Counted from the first letter of the stretch, positions 25,247 to 35,224 are shown. The stretch is 64,000 bases of DNA from M55B112 sp964539395 (GCA_964539395.1 CAZIIU010000006.1:1-64000), one strand, 5' to 3'. A program made the numbers and translations. Notes: generated from the letters alone by a model not told the origin.

Positions 25247-26224
25247 ATGGTAGATTTATCAGTCAGGTACGCAGGCTTGGAATTAAGGAGTCCAATTATT
25301 GTTTCCAGTAGTGGTTTAACAAGTTCAGTCGGCCGAATCACGAAGATTGCTGATGCCGGTGCTGGAGCTGTTGTGCTTAAGTCCCTGTTTGAGGAACAGA
25401 TTCAATTTGAGATCGGGAGTATGGATACCGCAGGTGCTTATCCGGAAGCTTCGGATTATCTTAATACCTATGCCCGTGAGAATTCTGTAAATAATTATCT
25501 GCAACTTATAGAATCTGCAAAAGAGTCAGTGAATATACCGGTCATTGCCAGCGTGAATTGCTACTCTGCCAATGAATGGGTTGATTTTACTAAGAGCATG
25601 GAAGACGCAGGAGCCGATGCGATTGAACTGAATATCTATTACCTCGCAAATAGCAGGAAAAAAGATCCGCGTGATTATGAAAAAATCTACGTGGATATTT
25701 TAAAATCAGTTAAAAAAACTGTGTCAGTTCCTGTGATTGTAAAAGTTGGAATGCACTTTTCAAATCTTTCCTGGCTGGTTGACCAGTTGGCTATCAACGG
25801 TGCATCTGGCGTTGTCCTGTTTAACCGTTTTTATGCACCTGATATTGATACTGAAGAACTGACATTAGGAGCTTCTGAGGTTTTAAGTACACCTGCTGAT
25901 ATAAGGCATTCTCTTCGCTGGGTGGGTATCATATCTTCAGAGGTTGAGAATATTGATATTTCTGCCTCAACCGGGGTTCATAGCGGACTTGGAGCTGTGA
26001 AACAGTTGCTTGCTGGAGCCGAAACTGTGCAGGTTTGTTCTGTATTGTATAGAAATGGAATTGATTACCTGAAGCATATTATCGGTGAATTGAAAACCTG
26101 GATGGAAAAAAAACAGTATAATTCGATTGAAGAATTCAGGGGTAAGCTGAGTTATTCAAAAATAAAGGATCCGGCTACCTATGAAAGAACCCAGTTTATC
26201 AGGTACTTTTCAAAAATGCATTGA
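25247..26224 (+). CDS. dihydroorotate dehydrogenase-like flavoprotein
   Basis: A 325-residue TIM barrel of the DHOD superfamily. It has the N-terminal LRSPIIVSSSGLT and the later VPVIVKVGMHFSNL lysine strand and FNRFYAPDID. The catalytic loop that in PyrD reads N-[LI]-S-[CS]-P-N is replaced by ELNIYYLANS, so there is no Cys or Ser base at that point. It is therefore unlikely to be the pyrimidine enzyme. Last gene of the serine operon; true substrate unknown. Confidence 0.85.
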   Translation: MVDLSVRYAGLELRSPIIVSSSGLTSSVGRITKIADAGAGAVVLKSLFEEQIQFEIGSMDTAGAYPEASDYLNTYARENSVNNYLQLIESAKESVNIPVIASVNCYSANEWVDFTKSMEDAGADAIELNIYYLANSRKKDPRDYEKIYVDILKSVKKTVSVPVIVKVGMHFSNLSWLVDQLAINGASGVVLFNRFYAPDIDTEELTLGASEVLSTPADIRHSLRWVGIISSEVENIDISASTGVHSGLGAVKQLLAGAETVQVCSVLYRNGIDYLKHIIGELKTWMEKKQYNSIEEFRGKLSYSKIKDPATYERTQFIRYFSKMH

Positions 26225-26234
26225 TATTTCATCG

Positions 26235-26738
26235 TTAATAGTTTTGGATCACTGACAAAAGCTTGATAATCAGTGCTTTTTTCTTATCATCCGCACTGGC
26301 AATGCCCGATTTAAGTTTAGCTCTAAGTTGAAGAACGTCAATGTCATCCATTGCTCCTATGCTGTTTTCAATTACAGTGAAAGCTTCAATTGCTATAGTA
26401 TAGCTGTCGTTCAGTAAAATGTCTGCAAATAATTGCACATCTTTATGGTAATTCAGACCATTCTGCCAGCAGGCAGAGACGAGAATATTTCGAATAGGCT
26501 TGTATTTCTTTTCTTTTATAGCGGAAACCATGTAGTCGACCGACTCAGCCTGCTTCAGATCATTCAGTAGTGCGGCGCAGGCATTAATAACCTCTTCGCT
26601 TTCCGAATTCAGAAGCAGATCAAATATTTCAGGAAGAATCGAACTATTTCCCCTGTTTCGAACCTCACGGACAGCATCTATTATGGCAGCTGTATTTCCT
26701 GATCGCAGGATGCTAACCTGTTTTTTCTTTGCCTCCAT
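26235..26738 (-). CDS. HEAT-repeat-like protein of unknown function
   Basis: A 167-residue all-helical protein with pairs of helices of HEAT type (AVREVRNRGNSSILPEIFDLL, EEVINACAALLNDL and similar). There is no signal peptide and no enzymatic motif. The ATG shares one base with the stop of the upstream TPR gene (TAATG), so the two are translationally coupled. It is the last gene of the minus-strand operon headed by the DUF6702 gene. Function unknown. Confidence 0.75.
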   Translation of the reverse strand: MEAKKKQVSILRSGNTAAIIDAVREVRNRGNSSILPEIFDLLLNSESEEVINACAALLNDLKQAESVDYMVSAIKEKKYKPIRNILVSACWQNGLNYHKDVQLFADILLNDSYTIAIEAFTVIENSIGAMDDIDVLQLRAKLKSGIASADDKKKALIIKLLSVIQNY

Positions 26739-27943
26739 TAGTTATTACATATTCTATGGACATATTCCATTGCCTCATTTTTTCCTAGCTGAGCTGCTTT
26801 TTTGAAGCAGAAACAAGCCATATTTCTATTCCCGAGCTCTAGTTCGGTTAACCCTTTGAAAAACCAGGTTTCTGAATTACCGGGATCCAGATCAAGTGCC
26901 ATTGAGTAATCTCTCGATGCATAAACATGGGTTTTAGTTGCAGCATAGGCTTTTCCTCGGTTTAAAAAATAGGAGGACTCTCCCTGATCCATATCAAGCG
27001 CAATGTTAAAAGATTTAATTGCATCCAGATGTTTTCCATTGTGATAATGAATAAGCCCCAGCTCATTATGGGCTTTTGCTGAATCTGGAAATAGATGCAG
27101 ATAGTAATTCACCGATTGAATGGATTTTTCATATTCTCCCAACATACTAGCGATACTTGCAGAAACCAGATAATACTCAAACTGATCCGGAGCTTGTCTT
27201 AAAAGCCGCTCACAATCTGATCCGGCCTTTTCATAATCACCACTGTTAAAATTGAGGTCTATTCTAAGTTTTAGCGCTTCCATATTTCTAGTGTCTGCAG
27301 ATACAGATTTGTCAAGTGCTTCAGCTGCAGCTTTTTTATTACCAAGCGCGAGGTATGTTTCCGCAAGGTGTTGGTAGACAAGGGATCGTTTATACCTCTT
27401 CTGAAGCAATTCATTTAACCGGTTGACTACTTCCAGGTATTCACCCTTCGATTTCAGATAAAGAATCTCATGTAGCTCCCTGTCAGCCGGACTGTACCAT
27501 TCTTTTTCCTGCCATAACCCTTTCCAGACTGCACCTGATTCGAGGGGGGCAAAATCATTGTCCAGTAAAATGTCTTTTTCAGGTATCCTGTATTGTGAGC
27601 TGAGATGCTCCCTGAGATATTTAACAGCCAGTTCTTCATGGTTCAGGCGGGCTTCTGTCTTTGCCAGCATTAAACTGGCCATACCGGTTCTTCTCTTATT
27701 AACAAAAAGGAAGTCGGATATCGCTTTGTCATATCGCTTTAAATGAAAGTTGCAGATCCCTTTGTTGTAGACAAATTCAATACTACCAGGATTTTCATCC
27801 AGGGCCTTGTGGAGATAAAATATGGCAGAATCAAAACAATTGGTATGCATCAATGATCTGGCTCTAAGGAAATATTCTGATCCTGGTTGTCCGGATATGC
27901 TTTGTAAACAAAACAGCGCTATGATGACAAGTGTAATTCTCAT
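26738..27943 (-). CDS. exported TPR-repeat protein
   Basis: A 401-residue protein with an N-terminal signal peptide (about 18 residues, ending near SGQ) and about nine tetratricopeptide repeats (for example HYHNGKHLDAIKSFNIALDMD and the CFDSAIFYLHKALDENP type). Likely periplasmic scaffold. Its start overlaps by one base the stop of the T9SS cargo gene, and its own stop overlaps the next start by one base, so the three genes are tightly coupled and probably act together. Confidence 0.83.
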   Translation of the reverse strand: MRITLVIIALFCLQSISGQPGSEYFLRARSLMHTNCFDSAIFYLHKALDENPGSIEFVYNKGICNFHLKRYDKAISDFLFVNKRRTGMASLMLAKTEARLNHEELAVKYLREHLSSQYRIPEKDILLDNDFAPLESGAVWKGLWQEKEWYSPADRELHEILYLKSKGEYLEVVNRLNELLQKRYKRSLVYQHLAETYLALGNKKAAAEALDKSVSADTRNMEALKLRIDLNFNSGDYEKAGSDCERLLRQAPDQFEYYLVSASIASMLGEYEKSIQSVNYYLHLFPDSAKAHNELGLIHYHNGKHLDAIKSFNIALDMDQGESSYFLNRGKAYAATKTHVYASRDYSMALDLDPGNSETWFFKGLTELELGNRNMACFCFKKAAQLGKNEAMEYVHRICNN

Positions 27944-30579
27944 TAATCAATAATCACTTCGTTTTTATCACCTGAAAAAACATGTATAAAACCTGTGAGT
28001 GTATATGATTCTAAACCACCAAGCCTGGGTTCAAACACCTCACAGATATAATAATAAACACCCGGAGAAACCACTGTATCTGTTCCGAGTATTTTGCCGT
28101 CCCAATTCAGATCAGGATCATCCGTCTTAAAAACAAGCAACCCCCATCTATTAAATACTTGAAAATCAACCTTTTCAACAAATGCTGTTTTCAGTGGAAT
28201 AAACAGGTCATTGGTCTTATCATTGTTGGGAGAAAAAACATTAGGGAGTATGTAATTGGAACATTCATCGAGACAAACCTTTACTGACAGCGGGGACTCA
28301 TTTGCAAATGAGTCAATCGCACTTATAGAATAACAACCAGTCAGGGTTTCTTCTGTTCTGAGATCAATATAGGAGGTATCCGTTCTCTCACTCTTATACT
28401 CCTCAATCAGTTCAGGTATTCCATCCTGTGTTGGTGAATAGTATAACTTATAGCCTTCTACATCTTCCAGGCATGTATCGTTTGCAAAGCGCCATGTTAG
28501 TAAATTGTAGAAGTCATCACAAAACGATTTCCCGCTCAAAACAGGCGTACAAGGAGGTATAGAATCAACCGGACTGGTGCAATTGATATGGCTTATATTT
28601 TCATTCTCGTATAAATTTCCGTCGATACTTCGCCATCCGGTACTTATTACCTTGTAACAGTATTCCTTACCATTTTTCAGTCCCCTGTCTGTAAAAACCG
28701 GGTCGGTAGAGTAACCAATTGAATCGAACTGACCTGTCCCCTCATTTTGACGAAAGATTGTATAATCATAATTGATCCACGGAACATTCTTTACGAACCT
28801 TAATTCTATCTGGTTGTCGGTACCTTTAAGCTGGGGATAAAAGGAAGAAGCCCGCTCCAACTTTTCAGGATCAGTAATGGAAAACCTGTTGCCAGGTGGT
28901 GCGGCATTAAATAACTGAACTGTGTACGAGTATGGAAATATACTTGTATTTAAATTAAGGTCAGTAAATATGGTATCTGTAATATCCGGTGTTAGCTTAG
29001 AATATACCTCCTGCTCATTCAGATCAAATAGTCCGGAGTACCTTGTAATAATGTATTCATAAGGCCCTGTTGCAGGAATCGTATCCAGGTCGCGGGCAGC
29101 GGCCCAACGAAGCTCAATTTCACCCGACGTACCATGCTTTGTAACGCTGGTTTGCAAAAGAGCAGGCACTCCGGCAACAAGCTGTGTACACGATTCTCCA
29201 CTGGGCAGACTCAAAGCACCGTCGGGATAGATCGAAGTAACGATATAGCAGTATTCAGATCCCTGGTCCAATCCTGCACCTTTATTATCATCTGAATATA
29301 TTGTATCATTCCTGCTGGTAAGTAATGCAATGGGTTCATATCCGGTATAAGCAGGAACTCCGGTAACACAGGAATCGGGCGTATATCCGGAAGGACCTTT
29401 TTTTCTGTAAAGTCGGTAACCAGTTACATAGGGACAGGGGTCCTGTTTCCATCTGACCGAAATGCTGTTAGATGCAGGGATCAGTACGGGAGATTCGGGG
29501 GGCGGTCCTAATACCCTGATATTAACATTCAAAAGATCAACAAGTCGGGTTTCCTGGTTGTTATCTTCTGCCTTAATAACAACATTGTAGAATTGTTCCC
29601 TGACATGACTGCAATTTGTCTCCCAAAGAAAATCAGCCTCACTATGACCCGGCCCCGCTGCACTCAGATCAACACTGAATACTGCAGGCTTCTGGTTAAC
29701 AACAAAAGGGCCTCCGGTTGCAGATAATTCTATCGAATCGTCATTAATGTCATTTGCTTTAATTCTGAATGCAATGTCGGAACCGGCTTCTACACAATAG
29801 TGCTGAATGGTGTCAATTACCGGGGGATTGTTTTCTGTTTCGAACACCTCTATCTGCATATCCCGCACAATATTGCCTATTTTGACTCCGTTTCTCCACT
29901 CCTCTATGTCTATTGCAATATTATAGATACCTTTGAATTTCGGGTTTTTCCAGTTAAGATCCCCTGTAACAGGATTAATAAAAAGTGTATCTGTGGCATC
30001 AGGAAATTCATAGTTGGCAATTGGCTTACCGTCCTCTTCTGTACATATAGTGAGTTTGTAGGATATGCTGTCACCATCCGGGTCATATGCTGCCGGATTG
30101 TGAATAAACAACTGATTAAGGGCTGCTCTGTCAATTGGCGGATTAAGCAAAACAGGGGTGGAATTCACCCCAATTGCAGGGTTAATTGAAATGGTTGTTT
30201 TAACAGAAAAAACAACATTGACTGAGTTTGGAATATTCATCACACCAAGGTTCCTGTTGGGATCCTGTACCACAATCTCATAAGTTCCCGGTCCGGGGAA
30301 TGTATGTTGCGTGATGTATACGTTTTTTTGGTAGAAATTTGGTAACCGGGTGATATTTAACCGTGGTGCAAACGATATGGTATTATCTCCCCAGCTGACT
30401 TCCAGAGATGACCTGTCAGCCTGACTCAGGGTGTATGTAAAGGTCGTGATAAGAATTTCATATGTATAATCATCCAGCTGTTTGAGCGTAATTTCCCCTG
30501 CCCGGTTGTGTGTTGCATTAACCGGCATTTCCATTATTAGGAACGTAAGAAAAAATAGTATGGGGAGTAGTCTCTTCAT
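27943..30579 (-). CDS. secreted multidomain protein with T9SS type B (gliding motility-associated) C-terminal domain
   Basis: An 878-residue secreted protein with a signal peptide (residues 1-22). The middle contains Ig/cadherin-like blocks (NPPVIDTIQHYCVEAGSDIA type) and several fibronectin type III-like modules (for example SISVRWKQDPCPYVTGYRLYR). The last ~90 residues are the CHU_C/type B sorting domain (LPNVFSPNNDKTNDLF...FNRWGLLVF...NWDGK...SPGVYYY), which routes proteins through the type IX secretion system to the surface. The ligand is unknown. It lies 5 bases behind the DUF6702 gene. Confidence 0.93.
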   Translation of the reverse strand: MKRLLPILFFLTFLIMEMPVNATHNRAGEITLKQLDDYTYEILITTFTYTLSQADRSSLEVSWGDNTISFAPRLNITRLPNFYQKNVYITQHTFPGPGTYEIVVQDPNRNLGVMNIPNSVNVVFSVKTTISINPAIGVNSTPVLLNPPIDRAALNQLFIHNPAAYDPDGDSISYKLTICTEEDGKPIANYEFPDATDTLFINPVTGDLNWKNPKFKGIYNIAIDIEEWRNGVKIGNIVRDMQIEVFETENNPPVIDTIQHYCVEAGSDIAFRIKANDINDDSIELSATGGPFVVNQKPAVFSVDLSAAGPGHSEADFLWETNCSHVREQFYNVVIKAEDNNQETRLVDLLNVNIRVLGPPPESPVLIPASNSISVRWKQDPCPYVTGYRLYRKKGPSGYTPDSCVTGVPAYTGYEPIALLTSRNDTIYSDDNKGAGLDQGSEYCYIVTSIYPDGALSLPSGESCTQLVAGVPALLQTSVTKHGTSGEIELRWAAARDLDTIPATGPYEYIITRYSGLFDLNEQEVYSKLTPDITDTIFTDLNLNTSIFPYSYTVQLFNAAPPGNRFSITDPEKLERASSFYPQLKGTDNQIELRFVKNVPWINYDYTIFRQNEGTGQFDSIGYSTDPVFTDRGLKNGKEYCYKVISTGWRSIDGNLYENENISHINCTSPVDSIPPCTPVLSGKSFCDDFYNLLTWRFANDTCLEDVEGYKLYYSPTQDGIPELIEEYKSERTDTSYIDLRTEETLTGCYSISAIDSFANESPLSVKVCLDECSNYILPNVFSPNNDKTNDLFIPLKTAFVEKVDFQVFNRWGLLVFKTDDPDLNWDGKILGTDTVVSPGVYYYICEVFEPRLGGLESYTLTGFIHVFSGDKNEVIID

Positions 30580-30584
30580 CTCTT

Positions 30585-31079
30585 CTAAGGTAGCATCACC
30601 GTTTCTTCATGTTTGTAATAATCAAATCTTATGCCCTTTTCCACCCCATTTGCAGAATAGATCAGAAGATTGGTCTGATCTGCGAAAATATCTGTTAGAA
30701 TTGCATTGTAAATGTACAAACTTTTAGGTTCTTTCTTTAATTCACAGTGCAATTCCATTGTCATAGACATATCATTGAAATAAACTGTATCGATCGATAG
30801 CTCAATTTGGTTGCCTTCAGTCTCATCAGCAATCCGAAAGGAACTGTGAAAATAACCGGTAAACCACGAACCATTATGGTGCTCTGGAAGTTTCAGCTGT
30901 ATCCCGCGTCCATGATAATGATAGTAAGCAGTTTCCCAGTCATCGACAAATGTATTGACCATAATCCGGATCAGAGTTCCATGGATGGTTAAGTTTACAA
31001 CAGAAACATGCACCGGATGTGCCGCTGTACGCGTCATTGTACAGATTAACATCAGAGGGAAAACTACTCGCTTTAACAT
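30585..31079 (-). CDS. DUF6702 family exported protein
   Basis: A 164-residue protein with an N-terminal signal sequence and the HPVHVSVVNLTIH start after cleavage that marks DUF6702 proteins. The rest is predicted beta-rich. It heads the four-gene minus-strand operon. A perfect TAnnTTTG element on the minus strand (plus-strand 31084-31091) ends only 4 bases before its ATG, so the mRNA may have almost no leader. Function unknown. Confidence 0.8.
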   Translation of the reverse strand: MLKRVVFPLMLICTMTRTAAHPVHVSVVNLTIHGTLIRIMVNTFVDDWETAYYHYHGRGIQLKLPEHHNGSWFTGYFHSSFRIADETEGNQIELSIDTVYFNDMSMTMELHCELKKEPKSLYIYNAILTDIFADQTNLLIYSANGVEKGIRFDYYKHEETVMLP

Positions 31080-31083
31080 AATG

Positions 31084-31091
31084 CAAATTTA
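31084..31091 (-). promoter_or_regulatory. -7 promoter element of the DUF6702-T9SS cargo operon
   Basis: On the minus strand this reads TAAATTTG, a perfect TAnnTTTG. The -33 region at the expected spacing reads TTTC, one base off consensus. Transcription would start within a few bases of the ATG at 31079, giving a leaderless or nearly leaderless mRNA. Confidence 0.45.
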
Positions 31092-31360
31092 CATTAAACT
31101 TATGATTAAGGAAATGAGGCTGCCCGTTTTTGACACACCCTTGAAATACACGATGGTCATTCCGTTAATCTGAGAGTAGATTGCTTTTCAGGGTTCCTGT
31201 ACAAAAGAAATGTCGGTTCCCTGACCGGTAAAGTATATTGTATTTTTTCTTGAGAAACCTTTCTCATCCAATGCTTACATGAACTATCGCCTTTAAACTA
31301 CGATTAATAAATGCCATGCACGGTATAATCCATTGCTTTTATTGATAAATTGCAGGTGTT

Positions 31361-32272
31361 ATGGGAATCAGTTGGGAAAATGACATAACTGCATTTAAAA
31401 ACTTTCTAAAACTTGAGAAGGGGTTGTCTGATAATTCAGTAAAAGCTTACGAAAACGATTTACGTAAGCTTATCCTTTTTCTTGAAGAGAGGGAATTTGA
31501 ACATGGGTTGGAAGCGGTTGACAGCAGTTTACTTAACGATTTCATCAGGTGGGTAAATGAAGCAGGATTGAATGAAAGGAGCCAGTCAAGAATTATCTCA
31601 GGGATAAGGTCTTTCTTTCACTTCATGATGACAGATGAAAGGATTTCAGCTGATCCCGCCCGGATGCTTGAAGGTCCAAGATCCGGAAGGAAACTACCCG
31701 TTGTATTATCAGTCGATGAGATTGATATGCTTCTTTCGAATATTGATTTGAGCAAACCTGAAGGCAGGAGGAATAAAGCGATGCTTGAAGTACTGTACAG
31801 TTGCGGATTAAGGGTGAGTGAATTAACACACATGAAAATCTCAGATATTTTCAGGGATCAGGGATTTGTTAGAATTATAGGAAAGGGTAATAAGGAACGT
31901 TTGGTACCTATTAGTAATATGGCCCTGGAACAAATTGATCATTACCTGCCCGATAGGAATTCGATGTTGAATATCGACAGGGGGAATACAGATATTCTCT
32001 TTCTCAACAGGAGGGGGAAGATGCTGTCAAGGGTAATGGTATTTACGGTTATCAAACAACTTGCAGAAAGATCTGGATTAAGGAAACCGATTAGTCCCCA
32101 CACCTTCAGACATTCATTTGCCACCCATCTTGTTAACGGTGGAGCTGACCTTAGGGCTGTGCAGGAGATGCTCGGACATGAATCAATCGTAACTACTGAA
32201 ATATATACACAACTCGATCGTGAATACCTGAGAGAAGCCATCATCAGCCATCATCCCCGGTCAGGCAAATAG
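31361..32272 (+). CDS. xerD: tyrosine recombinase XerD/XerC
   Basis: A site-specific recombinase that resolves chromosome dimers at dif. It has a 303-residue length, an N-terminal SAM-like core-binding domain (residues 8-90) and a catalytic domain with the full R-K-H-R-H-Y set: CGLRVSEL, GKGNKERLVP, HTFRHSFATHL, MLGHESIVTTEIYTQL. No attachment site, phage or integron gene lies nearby, so the housekeeping Xer role is more likely than an element integrase. The choice between XerC and XerD is not certain. Confidence 0.9.
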   Translation: MGISWENDITAFKNFLKLEKGLSDNSVKAYENDLRKLILFLEEREFEHGLEAVDSSLLNDFIRWVNEAGLNERSQSRIISGIRSFFHFMMTDERISADPARMLEGPRSGRKLPVVLSVDEIDMLLSNIDLSKPEGRRNKAMLEVLYSCGLRVSELTHMKISDIFRDQGFVRIIGKGNKERLVPISNMALEQIDHYLPDRNSMLNIDRGNTDILFLNRRGKMLSRVMVFTVIKQLAERSGLRKPISPHTFRHSFATHLVNGGADLRAVQEMLGHESIVTTEIYTQLDREYLREAIISHHPRSGK

Positions 32273-32399
32273 TCCGGTTGATTTATTAATATCGCCCTCA
32301 GAATTTCGGAAACAGGTGCCAATTATCAGTCCGGCTAAACGAGCAATTCCGGTGCTTCCACATGCAGCGAAAGAAACGATTATTTAACTTTATTTAGAA

Positions 32400-32428
32400 T
32401 TGTTTTATCGTTCTTTTCATTAAATTTG
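32400..32428 (+). promoter_or_regulatory. ppdK promoter
   Basis: TTG at 32400-32402 and a perfect TAnnTTTG (TAAATTTG) at 32421-32428, spaced 18 bases, lie 60 bases before the ppdK start in the 216-base gap after xerD. Nothing else was seen in the gap. Confidence 0.6.
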
Positions 32429-32488
32429 TATCTTCAAAAAAAAACCTATAGTTAACTGGTTTATTATTAACACTTAAAATAAAATAGG

Positions 32489-35206
32489 ATGTCAAAAGTC
32501 AAACGTGTTTATACCTTCGGAGACAAGAAAGCTGAAGGAAAAGCCGATATGAAAAATTTGCTCGGAGGTAAAGGTGCCAATCTTGCAGAAATGAACCTTA
32601 TCGGGGTTCCTGTACCTCCCGGTTTTACAATTACAACAGAAGTTTGTACGGAGTACAATAATATCGGACAGGAAGAGGTGGTAAAACTGTTGAAAGAGGA
32701 GGTTGAGGCTGCGGTTGAGAATGTTGAAAAGATCATGGGAACCAGGTTTGGCAGCAATGAAAACCCTTGTCTTATGTCGGTGCGTTCAGGAGCACGGGTT
32801 TCTATGCCAGGGATGATGGATACAGTATTGAATCTGGGTATGAATGAAAATGCAGTGGAGGGACTGATTGCCAAAACTGGTAATGAGAAATTCGCATGGG
32901 ACAGTTACAGAAGGTTTGTACAAATGTATGGCGACGTTGTTCTTGGAATGAAACCTGAGAGCAAGGAAGATATTGACCCTTTTGAAGAGATTCTTGAAGA
33001 GATGAAAGAGGCGAAAGGAGTGAAAAATGATAATGAACTGGATGTTGATGATCTAAAAGAGCTTGTATCAAAGTTTAAATCAGCGGTAAAGGCAAAGACC
33101 GGACATGATTTCCCGGTAGATCCCTGGGATCAACTTTGGGGCGCTGTAATGGCGGTATTTGATAGTTGGAACACACCACGAGCAAGGTATTATCGACAGA
33201 TGCATCAGATTCCGGAGGAGTGGGGGACCGCTGTAAATGTTCAGGCAATGGTATTTGGTAACATGGGAAGTAATTCCGGAACAGGGGTTGCATTTACGCG
33301 TGACGCAGCCACAGGTGAAGATATTTTCAACGGAGAGTACCTGATTGATGCCCAGGGTGAAGATGTGGTTGCAGGGGTGAGAACTCCACAGCAGATCACA
33401 AAAGAGGGATCGCTTCGCTGGGCGAAGCTTGCGGGTGTTTCCGAAGAGGAGAGAGTAGCCAGCTTTCCATCGTTGGAAGAGCTTATGCCTGCTGTTTATA
33501 AGGAACTGGATGAGACGCAAACAAAGCTTGAGAACCATTACAGGGATATGCAGGATATCGAGTTTACGATTCAGGACGGGAAACTCTGGATGCTTCAGAC
33601 GAGGAATGGAAAGAGAACAGCCGCAGCAATGGTAAAAATCGCCATGGATCTTCTGCGTGATGGTATGATTGACGAAAAGACAGCCCTGCTTCGACAGGAA
33701 CCAGCTAAACTGGATGAATTGCTTCATCCTGTATTCAATAGGAATGCAGTTGCAAAAGCTACTGTAATAGCGAATGGATTACCTGCTTCTCCTGGTGCTG
33801 CTACCGGACAAATCGTATTCTTCGCTGATGAGGCAGCAAAGTATCCTGATTCTATACTGGTGCGTATTGAAACATCACCTGAGGATCTTGAGGGAATGAA
33901 TATCGCTCGGGGTATTCTAACCGCAAGGGGCGGAATGACCTCTCACGCTGCAGTTGTTGCCAGAGGAATGGGGAAATGCTGTATATCAGGTGCAGGATCC
34001 GTAAGGATCAATTATAAAACCCGCACAATGACCGTTGACGGAAAGATTTTTAATGAGGGCGACTGGATATCTCTCGACGGAGGTGCCGGAGACGTGTATG
34101 AAGGTAAAATCGAAACGATTGATCCTGAATTAAGTGGTGATTTTGCTGCAATCCTCGAGCTTGCTGAGAAACTGACAAAGATGGATGTAAGAACAAATGC
34201 TGATACTCCGGCTGATGCTCAGGTTGCAAGGGATTTTGGAGCCAAGGGAATTGGGCTTACAAGAACAGAACATATGTTTTTTGAGGGCGAGCGTATTATC
34301 GCAATGAGAGAGATGATACTTGCCTCAAATGAGGAAGCACGTCGTAAAGCACTGGATAAACTGTTGCCATACCAGCGTGAAGATTTTGAAGGTATACTTG
34401 AAGCAATGGCAGGATATGGAGTTACTATCAGGTTGCTTGATCCACCTTTACACGAGTTTGTGCCACATGATGAAGCGAACCAAAAGGTTATGGCCGACCA
34501 AATGGGGGTCACGGTTGAAATGATCAAATCCCTTGTCGACAATCTCCACGAATTCAATCCTATGTTGGGACACAGGGGTTGTCGTCTGGGTATCACATAT
34601 CCTGAGATAACCGAAATGCAGGCGCGTGCCATACTTGAAGCGGCCGTCAACCTGAAGAAAAAGGGAGTTGATGCCAAACCTGAAATAATGGTGCCCCTGA
34701 TTGGTACTATGAAGGAATTCAAACTCCAGGAGGAGATCATCAGGAAAACTGCTGAGAAGGTTTTCAGTGAGAAGGGTGAGATGTGTGATTATCTTGTAGG
34801 AACCATGATTGAGATCCCGAGGGCAGCACTTACAGCAGACTCTATTGCAGAACACGCTGAATTCTTTTCATTTGGAACAAATGATCTCACCCAAATGGGA
34901 TTTGGCTATTCTCGTGATGATGCTGGAAAGTTCCTGCCTATCTATATCAGGCAGGGAATTTTGAAGACAGATCCATTTCAAACCCTCGACCAGGAAGGAA
35001 TTGGACAGTTGGTTGAAATTGGTGTTTCTAAAGGACGTTCAACCAATCCAGGTTTGAAAGTGGGTATATGTGGAGAGCATGGCGGTGATCCCGATTCTGT
35101 GGAGTTCTGCTATAAGGTCGGAATGGACTATGTAAGTTGTTCCCCTTTCAGGGTGCCAATTGCCAGGTTGGCAGCTGCACAGGCTTCGGTGAAGTATGAC
35201 AGGTAG
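32489..35206 (+). CDS. ppdK: pyruvate, phosphate dikinase
   Basis: PPDK interconverts pyruvate, ATP and phosphate with PEP, AMP and pyrophosphate. The ATP-grasp nucleotide domain (NLLGGKGANLAEM, RSGARVSMPGMMDTVLNLG), the swivelling phosphohistidine domain (GGMTSHAAVVARGMGK, His near residue 486) and the PEP/pyruvate barrel with catalytic Cys in GICGEHGGDP (near residue 860) are complete. The length of 905 residues is normal. It has its own promoter and a strong terminator, and pckA follows, so two enzymes of the PEP node are adjacent. Confidence 0.97.
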   Translation: MSKVKRVYTFGDKKAEGKADMKNLLGGKGANLAEMNLIGVPVPPGFTITTEVCTEYNNIGQEEVVKLLKEEVEAAVENVEKIMGTRFGSNENPCLMSVRSGARVSMPGMMDTVLNLGMNENAVEGLIAKTGNEKFAWDSYRRFVQMYGDVVLGMKPESKEDIDPFEEILEEMKEAKGVKNDNELDVDDLKELVSKFKSAVKAKTGHDFPVDPWDQLWGAVMAVFDSWNTPRARYYRQMHQIPEEWGTAVNVQAMVFGNMGSNSGTGVAFTRDAATGEDIFNGEYLIDAQGEDVVAGVRTPQQITKEGSLRWAKLAGVSEEERVASFPSLEELMPAVYKELDETQTKLENHYRDMQDIEFTIQDGKLWMLQTRNGKRTAAAMVKIAMDLLRDGMIDEKTALLRQEPAKLDELLHPVFNRNAVAKATVIANGLPASPGAATGQIVFFADEAAKYPDSILVRIETSPEDLEGMNIARGILTARGGMTSHAAVVARGMGKCCISGAGSVRINYKTRTMTVDGKIFNEGDWISLDGGAGDVYEGKIETIDPELSGDFAAILELAEKLTKMDVRTNADTPADAQVARDFGAKGIGLTRTEHMFFEGERIIAMREMILASNEEARRKALDKLLPYQREDFEGILEAMAGYGVTIRLLDPPLHEFVPHDEANQKVMADQMGVTVEMIKSLVDNLHEFNPMLGHRGCRLGITYPEITEMQARAILEAAVNLKKKGVDAKPEIMVPLIGTMKEFKLQEEIIRKTAEKVFSEKGEMCDYLVGTMIEIPRAALTADSIAEHAEFFSFGTNDLTQMGFGYSRDDAGKFLPIYIRQGILKTDPFQTLDQEGIGQLVEIGVSKGRSTNPGLKVGICGEHGGDPDSVEFCYKVGMDYVSCSPFRVPIARLAAAQASVKYDR

Positions 35207-35224
35207 TTCTAAACTCAAACAATT

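Noticed and set aside
31189..31223. Dyad CAGGG...CCCTG with internal loop between the DUF6702 and xerD genes
   Set aside because: Only 5+2 pairs with a long loop and no T tract; could be chance. The rest of the 281-base gap shows only the DUF6702 promoter.
31361..32272. Integrase of a mobile element
   Set aside because: The recombinase has housekeeping Xer length and motifs, and no att repeats, tRNA or phage/transposon genes flank it.
33080..33727. A 215-codon open frame on the minus strand inside ppdK
   Set aside because: It lies wholly within a clearly identified gene in an antisense frame, has atypical Cys/His-rich composition and no motif.
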